Below the pieces are notes generated by a model, which had not been told where the DNA came from, ran no database searches, and saw only the letters and a program-made list of their open reading frames with translations. A DNA stretch of 11,792 nucleotides, from assembly GCA_022592435.1 (NCBI GenBank), contig JABYQS010000873.1, positions 1 through 11,792 of the forward strand. Direction: 5' to 3'. Both the position numbers and the translations under genes were made by a program. Position 1 is the first letter of the stretch; each line of letters starts with the position of its first letter. Of the stretch, positions 1 to 7,654 are shown piece after piece. The stretch comes from Cerioporus squamosus. Taxonomy: Eukaryota; Basidiomycota; Agaricomycetes; Polyporales; Polyporaceae.

Positions 1-866
1 CCGAATGGCGGCGAGAACGGCGAGGTGGTTGGAGAAATTGACATCGATAAGATGAAGCGATTCATCGCTGCAAAGCGTACGTTGTCCTACGTCTCTTGTC
101 TCGTCAATGAATCACTGACTGGGTCATCGCAGGAAATGCGCACCTCGACTATCGGCAGAGGCACAGGAGATGCTGAGCAGTCACTTCGTGTCTTTGCGAA
201 AGCAAGTGAAGCAGGTCGAGGAAGACAACGATGAGCGTAGCTCAATCCCCATCACTATTCGGTTCGTTGTCGCTGTCTGCAGATACGACGAATGCCCACG
301 ACTAATTCTGCGTTCCAGGCAACTCGAAGCCATCATCCGCATATCCGAGTCGCTGGCGAAGCTCACCCTCTCGCCCGTCGTCCGAAACCACCACGTCGAG
401 GAGGCCATTCGCCTGTTCAAGTTCTCGACATGGACGCCGTGTCGGCAGGCTCCGCAGACGGGCTCTCGCGAGGAGCACTCAACGAGGAGATGAACAAGAT
501 CGAGAAGGAGATCCGGCGGAGATTGCCCATCGGCTGGAGCACAAGCTACCAGAGTTTGGTCCGCGAGTTCGTCACGCAGCAGGGTTACTCGAGTCATGCG
601 CTCGAGAGGACGCTGTTCCTGATGGAGAAACGGGAAATCATCCGCTTCTCGGGACAGGTAAGCCTGACCATGCCACGCTGGTTGAGAACGGTGGCTGATG
701 GGCAAATATTTGCGTTCCACAGAAAAAGGTTGTGCATCGGTATGTCCTTTGGAGCTGCTAGCTAGTGTGCACTCAACTAACCATTCCACGCAGTGTCGGT
801 GTATTTTCCCTCATGTGTCTAGCTGTCGGTTCTTGTTGTCGGTCTGCTTTCCCGTACACGTCGTAG
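1..866 (+). CDS. MCM5: MCM5 replicative helicase subunit, C-terminal part (partial, spliced, frameshifted)
   Basis: This is the 3' end of the gene for Mcm5, one subunit of the MCM2-7 helicase that unwinds DNA at nuclear replication origins and forks. The 5' part lies outside the window. Exons I infer: 1-80, 133-261, 319-657, 723-739, 794-866. Recognisable blocks, in order, are [47 protein letters not shown], then [12 protein letters not shown] and MDAVSAG. These cover the lid of the AAA+ domain. A winged-helix-like tail follows (RIEKE-like helix, then [15 protein letters not shown]). Each matches the known order in the MCM5 family. Odd points: the frame changes between 429 and 430, so ...FST and MDA... 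lie in different frames with no room for an intron. The first donor is the weak GTTGTC at 81. The final exons are tentative: without the last intron the protein would end shortly after VVHR at a TAG. The gene converges on the Emi1-like gene. Confidence 0.9.
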
Positions 867-1156
867 ACTCTGGTTTGGCTGTATCAACGTCATGTGTAAT
901 GTACCACTATTGCATACCATCTGTGTCGGACCTATCCCGCCGACTGCCGACCCGATTGGAGCCACAAAAGTTCCAGTGTAATGGAAGATAAAATAGCTGG
1001 CAAGAGAGTAAGGGTGTGCTGTATCCTGGACACCCTCTACTCGATCGTACGCGGCGTCTGGATGTTAGGGTCCAACGTCCGAGGCGGATAGTTCTGTAGA
1101 GGTTCCCTGCAACGAGAATCAGCTGCGACGAACTTCCTTAAGCACTATGACTACAC
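867..1156. other. Convergent 3' flanks of MCM5 and the Emi1-like gene
   Basis: These 290 bases lie between the proposed stop codons of two genes that face each other, so they should hold both 3' UTRs and poly(A) sites. I see no convincing ORF, RNA gene or repeat here. An AT-rich patch around 977-996 could be a cleavage or polyadenylation region for MCM5, but no clear AATAAA hexamer marks it. Confidence 0.5.
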
Positions 1157-1551
1157 CTACGTCCTAATGTCCCAGACGTCTTCGCTGCTCTTGTGTATGC
1201 GCCGACGTGCCCACCACTCGGCGCGTCGGCGGATCCAGACGTCCCGTTTCTCCTCGGGGTGCATGCCCTTCAGGCTCATGCAGAACTTGAACTCCTCCAG
1301 CTTAGGAGAGCATGTCGCCATCTCGCCGTACCGATAGAGGGACTTCAGTTGGGAGCCAATCACTATGCGTGTCCTCGTTAGCACACATAACCACGATGCG
1401 GGTGAGTGACGAGTACAGTACCGTTACACAGTAGGAAGTCATCGAATAACTTCATGCATCCTGGTATCTCTTCAGGAGTAGGATGTACCTTGCGTAGATA
1501 CTCTTCCTCTTGCTTGATGAGCTCAGGATTTGGTGCGTCCTTTTGCGACAT
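1157..1551 (-). CDS. EMI1: Emi1-like DUF3128 protein with twin CX9C motif
   Basis: This small two-exon gene encodes 111 aa. Exon 1 is 1551-1422, the intron is 1421-1363 (59 nt, donor GTACTG, branch CTAAC, acceptor TAG), and exon 2 is 1362-1157, ending in TAG. The ATG at 1551 is the first in the frame and gives MSQKDAPNPE. The body has GCMKLFDDFLLCN, SLYRYGEMATCSPK, EFKFCMSLKG and an Arg/Trp-rich end (RRRAEWWARRR, then EDVWDIRT), the pattern I know for DUF3128/Emi1 proteins. Cysteines sit at 32, 42, 61 and 71, giving two exact CX9C pairs, each probably closing a helix. Twin-CX9C proteins are usually oxidised by Mia40 in the mitochondrial intermembrane space, and that location is inferred here. 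Yeast Emi1 is named for a role in early meiotic induction; whether that applies here is unknown. The gene is divergent from the tRNA gene. Confidence 0.85.
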
Positions 1552-1573
1552 GGTGTACGTCGAAGTACTCTGC

Positions 1574-1594
1574 AACCTTCCGCGGAACCTTCCG
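1574..1594. repeat. AACCTTCCG direct repeat containing palindrome TTCCGCGGAA
   Basis: AACCTTCCG occurs at 1574-1582 and again at 1586-1594. The junction makes a perfect 10-bp palindrome, TTCCGCGGAA, at 1578-1587. It lies 27-36 bp upstream of the Emi1-like ATG, so it is in the 5' UTR or core promoter. A dimeric DNA-binding protein could recognise such a site, but I cannot name one. Confidence 0.45.
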
Positions 1595-1652
1595 AGACTC
1601 GTCGTTGCGGCGACAACAGAGCGTGGGACTTGGGGAATGGGCGTTTAGATGC

Positions 1653-1672
1653 CCATACATGGGTATGTATGG
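1653..1672. promoter_or_regulatory. Perfect 8-bp inverted repeat in the Emi1-like/tRNA divergent promoter
   Basis: CCATACAT (1653-1660) and ATGTATGG (1665-1672) are perfect reverse complements around the 4-nt spacer GGGT. The element sits between the divergent Emi1-like and tRNA-Lys genes, about 55 bp before the tRNA. CCCATACAT also resembles the core of the budding-yeast Rap1 site, but a similar factor in this fungus is only a guess. Confidence 0.35.
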
Positions 1673-1698
1673 CTCACCGATTCAGACGGAACTTTGCG

Positions 1699-1704
1699 TA
1701 TAAA
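1699..1704 (+). promoter_or_regulatory. TATA element upstream of tRNA-Lys
   Basis: TATAAA starts 29 bp before the first base of the mature tRNA. An upstream TATA at this distance helps place TFIIIB on tRNA genes in some fungi, notably fission yeast. The internal A box (near 1735) and B box (AGTTCGACC, 1788-1796) are also present. Confidence 0.55.
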
Positions 1705-1727
1705 CAATTAGGCAAAATGCTACTATC

Positions 1728-1809
1728 GCCCGCCTAGCTCAATCGGATAGAGCGTCAGACTCTTAAGGCGGGTATCTGAAGGCTGCGAGTTCGACCCTCG
1801 CGGTGGGCT
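1728..1809 (+). tRNA. tRNA-Lys: tRNA-Lys(CUU) with 8-nt intron
   Basis: The cloverleaf folds cleanly. The acceptor stem is 1728-1734 with 1802-1808 (one G-T pair), and the D arm is 1737-1753. The anticodon stem TCAGA (1755-1759) pairs with TCTGA (1775-1779). The T stem GCGAG (1785-1789) pairs with CTCGC (1797-1801), and the discriminator base is 1809. The anticodon is CTT at 1762-1764, decoding AAG lysine codons. Between the anticodon stems there are 15 nt instead of 7. The extra 8 nt, AGGCGGGT (1766-1773), fit an intron at the usual place, after the base 3' of the anticodon. Removing it leaves 74 nt. The 3' CCA is not encoded, as expected for a nuclear eukaryotic gene. Confidence 0.95.
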
Positions 1810-1866
1810 AGTTATTTTCCTCTTTTTACCTTTCCTCTTTTTACCAGTTATTTTCCTCTTTTTACC
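1810..1866 (+). terminator. Triplicated Pol III terminator in a short tandem repeat
   Basis: Immediately after the tRNA, the unit TTTCCTCTTTTTACC appears three times. The outer copies share 21 identical bases (1810-1830 and 1846-1866), and a shorter copy lies between them (1831-1845). Each copy holds one T5 run: 1823-1827, 1838-1842 and 1859-1863. T5 on the coding strand stops RNA polymerase III, so the first run is the probable terminator and the others could act as backups. Confidence 0.75.
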
Positions 1867-2495
1867 GCCTCAGTTGCCGGTGCAGCCAGGCTAGAATTCT
1901 TTGGGAGAGAGGGTGCAGTGGAACCACCGTGGGAACGTCGGAGTCGATCTGAGTCTGAACTCCCTCCATAGAGAACAACGAGCGTCTGGGCGGTGCATAG
2001 CCACTGCACGGGGCGAGCAGCACCCTCTTGCTCCCTACTTACGCACCTCCGTGTCTCTGAAATTTCTAAGAACTCGCTGGACGTGCAAGGGTAGTACACA
2101 CCAACGGCTCAAGAAGAGGTTCGGGGTGATTAGGTGAGCACGGACGGAGGAAAGCTATCACTCTCGAGCTGCTTTGATCTCCGCCTTCCCACGGGGGCCC
2201 CTCAATCACTTCAAAACAACTCCAGCCTGTAAGTATTCGGAAAGAACGACTATTAATTCCGCTGAACTAGAGGCTGGTTTGCGAGTCTAGTCACAGCAGT
2301 TCAGAGTACTCCTCTAGTTCCCTCCTTGGATGTCGACGGTACTCTGCTCGCGTTCAACTGGTATCACTGATCTTGGGCAGACAACACGTTAGGGAGATGA
2401 TCCGGATCCGGTGATACATTGATGAGGGTGCTGGCTAGTAATACATCATAGAGGTTCAGAGACTACGGTATCCGATGCACCAACCACGTTCCCGC
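1867..2495. other. Intergenic region downstream of catalase
   Basis: This stretch of about 630 bases lies between the tRNA terminators and the catalase stop codon. It should contain the catalase 3' UTR and poly(A) site on the - strand. The open frames here are short, match nothing I recognise and have no clear splice structure. The only structure I see is an inverted repeat at 2264-2320, listed separately. Confidence 0.5.
2264..2320. repeat. 10-bp inverted repeat with 37-nt spacer
   Basis: GAACTAGAGG (2264-2273) and CCTCTAGTTC (2311-2320) are perfect reverse complements. The left arm overlaps CTGAACT (2262-2268), which can instead pair with AGTTCAG (2299-2305), so two alternative hairpins are possible. 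The element lies about 175-230 bp past the catalase stop codon, where a 3' UTR structure or processing signal would be reasonable. No function is shown. Confidence 0.4.
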
Positions 2496-5290
2496 TCAGA
2501 AAGCCACTCGCGCCGCCAAACCATCCAGCTCGCGCTCGTAGCAGCGATGCTTGCTGAGCTCATAGGCGAAGTTAGATATGAAGCCCTTCTCTCCTTGCTT
2601 AATCGAGAGTGCGTCCGCGGCAGCCGAACCGGCGTCGTATTTGCCTGCGGTTACGACACCATAAGAGGTTGTCACGTTGTCGCTGTTAAGGTCAGCCGCG
2701 TACTGCACGCCGGGCAGCTGGACTGCCTCGCGGAGGAAGGCGACAGCTAGGCAATATGTCAAAATCGATCCAGCGTGGCAAAACAAACCGATCCCACATA
2801 CCCTCTCCGAGAGCCCCGATGGGCTTGAGGTGTCCGAATGCCTCCCGAACCCAGTGGAGCGTGCGACCGTTCTTCGCCAAAGCCTGAACGTGCTTCGCAC
2901 CACCGGGGATGATGAGCGCGTCGAACATCGTGCTACGTTGCCCCTCGTAGTGGTGGTCGGCGCTGTAGCCGCTCCCGGAGCCAACCTCCTCGCCGGCGGG
3001 ATACACAGGTCCTCGACGCGGACCGATGACCCAGGTGGTTGCCATGCCCGTCTTGAGAGCCGCACGAATAGCCTGGACTTCTCCGAGGTTGAAGCCATCG
3101 GCGAGGAGGATAGCGATCCGGCGACCATTGATGGTTGGTTCTTTGGGTGCGAACTCGAGCTGCGATAGCCTGATCCCCGTGTGGCCAGGGTTCTCGCGGA
3201 TGGGGTGCTTCGGGATCTCGCCGCCGACGTTGATAGCCACCTGTCTCGCGAGGTTGTGGTCGATATTGTTGAGCAAGCTGGTGTACGTCTTGTAGACGAC
3301 AGGATCGTCACAGTGGGAGAGCTCGAACGACAGCGCATCGACGAGATGGGCCTTCTCGTAGTTGGACAAGGAGTTGTAGAACATCTGCGTCTGCTTCCAG
3401 TGCTCCTGGAACTTTGCGCTGCGCACGCGTTGCTTCATGCCTTCCACCTTCTCTGCGTACCTAGGCGCGGAAGTTAGACAATGAGAAGAGACCTGTGAGA
3501 GGGCTAAACGAGCTTACTCCGCGTATCCGCCTTGGCTCGTAGGCACGGGGGGAGCCAACTGGCGACGGTTGGGCCAATAGTTGAGGTCCTTGGTGATCCT
3601 ATGTTGACCCGCGCCGTCACGGTTATGGTTCAAGACTGGGCAGACAGGACGGTTGATTGGCAACTGCTGCCAGTTGATGCCGAGACGACTGATCTGTGTA
3701 TCGAAGTAGGAGAAGTTGCGTGCATTGAGCAAGGGGTCGTTGCTGAAACCGATTCCGGGGACGACGTGCGACGTGCAGAACGCCACTTGCTCTGTCTCCG
3801 GGAAGTACTCGTCGACGGTCTTATTCAGCACCATCTCACCGATGATCTCCACAGGCACCAGCTCCTCAGGCCAGACCTTCGTAGCGTCAAGTATGTCGAA
3901 GTCGAAATCATGCTCCTTGGCCTCAGGAATGACCTGGATGCCGAAGAACCACTTGGGGAACGCTCCGCTAGTGATAGCTTCTTCGAGGTCCTTGCGATGG
4001 AAATCTACAAGCGATAGCGACATAAGTCGAAAGCCCTCCTGCATACAAGAGGTAGACATACCGGGATCCTGTCCGGCAATCTTGAGTGCCTCGTCCCACA
4101 CAAGACTGTGCACGCCGAGCTCCGGGATCCAGTGGAACTTGACAAAGTGGCGCTCCCCCTTGGCGTTCAGGAGGGTGACTATGGAAACAAAGTGAGACGC
4201 AGAAGCGAGGACTGACGGAAAATTGGCTCACAAGTGTTCACGCCGAACCCTTGCATCGTGCGGTAGGAACGAGGGATAGCGCGATCTGACATTGTCCACA
4301 TAACCATATGGGCGGCTGGAAGGAACGAAACAGTGAGTTATCCGCATGTATGCGGAGGAGACTGCCCTTACACTCAGGTTGAAGTCCGACAAAATCCCAA
4401 AAGTTGTTGTGCGCACTCTGCCCTTGAGGGACCTCGTTGTGAGGCTCGGGCTTGACGGCATGAACGAAATCGGGGAATTTGATACCGTCCTGGATGAAGA
4501 AGACAGGTATGTTGTTGCCAACAATGTCCCAGTTCCCTTCAGACGTATAGAACTTGGTCGCAAACCCGCGCACGTCGCGAACCGTATCCTGAAAAGAGGG
4601 TGAGTGTGCGATGGTAGCCACAAAGGCGAGAATATACGTACAGCGCTGCCACGAGAACCTTGAACTGTACTGAAGCGAACGAATGTGGGGGTGATCCGCG
4701 ACGGATCCGTAAGGACACCTGCGTAGGTATACTTGGACGCCCTGTCATCGTAAACCTGATGTGCGTCGACGGGCATGAGTGTCACTGTATGTAGTCATCC
4801 AAACTTGCCACACACCTTGAAATAACCGTGCGCTCCTGCACCACGCGCGTGAACCACACGCTGAGAAAGGTGTAAGGCAAGTAATCATGTCGAGCCGAAG
4901 GTTTACGCACTTCAGGAATGCGCTCATGGTCGAAACGCATGATCTTCTCGCGAGCGATCTGCAAACACCAACGTATGAGGGCAGGAGAGATAGCGAGGTG
5001 ACGACCGGGACATACATGATCTTCGAGGAGACCGGGACCAGGAGACGCGCCATTCGTCACTTGCAACCTTGTCAAGGCTTCTCAGCAACAATCTCGAAAG
5101 TTGAATCACACTACGCAGCGACCACATACCAGTTGTCCGGGTCAGAGATATGGACACCGAAGTCCGTGGTCATGCCCTTGGTGTCCTCCTTAGCGGGGTC
5201 GATAGTGGCTTGCTTGAGGTCAGCGACCTTGGCCGTCTGGCCAGTCACGGAAGTGAAAGCTTGTTTGACTGTCCCGATGGCAGACGACAT
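2496..5290 (-). CDS. Large-subunit heme catalase with C-terminal DJ-1/GATase1-like domain
   Basis: The product breaks down hydrogen peroxide to water and oxygen. Eleven exons join into one frame of 744 aa: 5290-5130, 5067-5016, 4958-4911, 4860-4816, 4755-4642, 4588-4372, 4315-4232, 4178-4062, 4004-3518, 3460-2802, 2746-2496. The ten introns are 50-62 nt. The ATG at 5290 opens [12 protein letters not shown]. The catalase core spans roughly residues 15-430. The distal catalytic His is H91 in [14 protein letters not shown], the distal Asn is N165 in DIVGNN, and the proximal heme-ligand Tyr is Y379 in [25 protein letters not shown] also matches the family. A linker follows, then a flavodoxin-like DJ-1/PfpI-type domain from about 554 ([13 protein letters not shown]) to the end. 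Its nucleophile-elbow region, PIGALGEAV (655-663), has no Cys, so it is probably not a protease or amidase. The length fits fungal large-subunit (clade 2) catalases. I see no clear signal peptide and no SKL-like end (it ends ARVAF). Confidence 0.96.
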
Positions 5291-5347
5291 GGCGGGGGTA
5301 GAAGGGAGGGAGAGTTACGAAGAGGGGTTCCATGACGGCGGGAATGA

Positions 5348-5354
5348 CTTTATA
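5348..5354 (-). promoter_or_regulatory. TATA box candidate for catalase
   Basis: On the - strand this reads TATAAAG, 58-64 bp upstream of the catalase ATG at 5290. That spacing suits a fungal TATA box with a short 5' UTR, and such boxes are common in stress-induced genes. Confidence 0.55.
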
Positions 5355-5397
5355 CCCCGAGCGAGGTGGAGGACGGACTTGCGAAGAGAGCATGCAC

Positions 5398-5405
5398 GAC
5401 GTCAC
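5398..5405 (-). promoter_or_regulatory. CRE-like (ATF/CREB) site candidate upstream of catalase
   Basis: The - strand reads GTGACGTC, which contains TGACGTC, seven of the eight bases of the CRE consensus TGACGTCA. It lies about 110 bp upstream of the catalase ATG and some 45 bp beyond the TATA candidate. Fission yeast Atf1 uses CRE sites to induce its catalase gene, so the match is plausible, but one short motif can occur by chance. Confidence 0.35.
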
Positions 5406-5550
5406 CACCAGATCACTCTGACGAGCGACTGTCCCGAAATGGAAGGCGAGTGCGTCCCAACGCGCAGGACGAGGAGGAGAGCCACAGTACTCATGCGGGT
5501 CTGCCTATGACGCCACGCAAATTCCGAAGAAGTCGTATGCGACGCGTCTC

Positions 5551-5555
5551 ATTGG
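5551..5555 (-). promoter_or_regulatory. CCAAT box candidate upstream of catalase
   Basis: The - strand reads CCAAT about 260 bp upstream of the catalase ATG. The CCAAT-binding complex (HapB/C/E in filamentous fungi) takes part in redox and iron regulation. A 5-bp match is weak evidence alone. Confidence 0.25.
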
Positions 5556-7654
5556 CTGCGGCGTAGCGTGGACCCGGGGCAACCGAGGAAGCAAGACAAG
5601 CAGTGGAGTCAATAATTGCTGTACTCAACGCCAAACTGTCATCAAGCTCAAGCATCAGACACCTCGGTCGCTTTACCGGGCGGTATGCCTGATGCGTATG
5701 CTTGAAGTTGTCAAGTGGTTAAGTCCTGCTTGTACAGCCCGAAGGCTACCTCTACTAGTACCATGGCAAGGCTCCGAGGGAGAGTACGCCGGAACCTGCG
5801 TCCGACCGTCGTGGGTGATAATCTGAGCAGGCTGCCCTCGTCACATACGTCGTCAGACGTGCGGCCTTCCGCCAACATGACTTCATGCGGACGCGTGCAC
5901 ACTGGATAACGATGAAGCGGGCTAACCAAGTTGCCCAGAAGCACATTACTACGCCAATCACGTGAGGCAAAAGGCGAGTCGTGACCTCTTCGGAACGAAG
6001 TTCGAACTCACCAGCTGACTGTGGACGCGGCGCGACTCGAGTCCGAGGGTAGAGGCTACACCGTACACGTACTAGTTCTGTCATTGGTGTACGGAGCCGT
6101 GCTAAACTTTGAAGACTGGGAGGAATTGCGTCCGCGAAGCTTGACGGAAGGCTTGCGAGCATCCGGAGCGACCGCGGAGACGGGCCGAGATGGACAGCCT
6201 GTTTGTTCTGGTTCAGCTCTGGCTATTCCAACGATGACAGCTGACGAAGCCGTGCATGCATACCTTCGAAGTTTCAATTCAACAACTGGCATCGACACTG
6301 ACGCGTCCCCACTGCGCAGCCGCAGCACTGTCACAGATCCTGACTTGTGCAGCCAACAATGCAAGTGCAGTGATGAGCTGCGGATCCTGTACGCCAGGCC
6401 AGCGGTACTGCGAAGCACATCTTCGTACCCGTCCGCAGACCTACGAAACATGTGGTCCTGCGAGAACTATCAGCAACGAGGCGGCGCAAGGCGAACGAGA
6501 CGCAGCACATACCAGTATCGGTACATGTCAGAATGCGGCTACGGCTCCGGTGAATGAGCGGATCTTGTTCCCCACAGGCTGCGGCATGATCGAAGTAAAC
6601 GCGGGCTACTCACGTCCACATCGATCGACGCTCGACATCCAGACGACGCCCGCGTTCATCCTGTGCTGCATGTAATCTGATGAAGACACAGAAACGCAGC
6701 GACGTCAGCTGCAATGTACAGCGCGAATCTCACTGCCGAAAAGCGCTGCCTGACGCAGTCGGCAGCATCTACAGCAACCTTGCTCTTCAACTTGGAGCAG
6801 AGATGAGTCGCGCCACATGATTGCAAGAATGCGACACTTACCAAATGGCAAAGTGCAACTGAGGTATGACAGCGCCACTGCGGCGCGGCGATTAAGCTCT
6901 GGTGGAAGATTGGACAGTGCTCGGCTGCTGTCGTTACAATGCAAAGTGGACAACATGGACCCACAACGTCTGGCGGCACGCCATAGCGGGCTGCGGAAGC
7001 CAGTAGAGTTTGATGAGCGGAGGAAGCACTCTGGCTATTCGCGCCATATGCTGCGAGCTGCTGCGAGTCTCTGGTCAACGCCAGGACAACACCCCGAGTG
7101 TGCGCAAAACTCACTGTGACGCCTCTTGGGAATGCGTTGCAGCGGCTGAGCAAGTCGCACACTCCTTGAGGGGATGAGAAACAGGATGCATAGTTGATAG
7201 ATAACGAAAATCACACACTCAGAACGCTACGAGGATCACAGTGATACGACGACACGGGACTACGAACGCGAGACGGTAGTACAGATCCGAGGAATAGTGA
7301 TGAGTAAGGAGAGCATATACTGTCTAGTCGCCTAACAACCAACCAAGAGCTCGATGAAGGGCGGAGAGGAGTGGGGACATCCGACGAGGCACATACATCT
7401 ATCAACAAGGGCACTAACGGAAATGGAAGCCCGTCGACGACGTATGTGCGTGCATCGGACATCATCGTCGTCACGGCGAGAGCATACCACGGTCAGACCG
7501 ACATGGACCATTACGGAAACTCTGCACCGCTAGACGGACGTGATTGTTGCCAGCGCTGCAAGAACATGAGTACAGGATCACTCTGAATAAATGAGACTCA
7601 ACGTACGCAAACCAGTAAGGGGAGATGCATAGAGGTCACGACGCATGTCGACAT
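5556..7654. other. Gene-free stretch of about 2.1 kb between catalase and the C2H2 factor
   Basis: This region holds the distal catalase promoter and the 3' UTR of the transcription factor. Several open frames of 60-180 codons occur on both strands (for example 6021-6557 + and 6256-6675 +), but they overlap one another in different frames and show no family motif. I see no chain of exons joined by good splice sites. The 6256-6675 frame is cysteine-rich but has no convincing signal peptide or regular spacing. Long non-coding RNA or degraded sequence is possible. I find no terminal inverted repeats, target-site duplications or transposase motifs. Confidence 0.45.

Noticed and set aside
2412..2470. 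Possible C/D box snoRNA (TTGATGA near 2420)
   Set aside because: The C box is imperfect, there is no well-placed D box with a terminal stem, and no C'/D' pair is clear.
5651..5705. TCAAGCAT ... ATGCTTGA inverted repeat
   Set aside because: The arms are only 8 bp, far apart, with no flanking duplication or second element, so chance is likely.
6021..6675. Overlapping + strand open frames of 178 and 139 codons, the second Cys-rich
   Set aside because: They overlap in different frames and have no family motif, signal peptide or splice support. Frames of this length occur by chance in GC-rich DNA.
7211..7586. Open frames on both strands downstream of the C2H2 gene
   Set aside because: No recognisable motifs and no codon preference like the real genes. 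This is probably 3' UTR and spacer.
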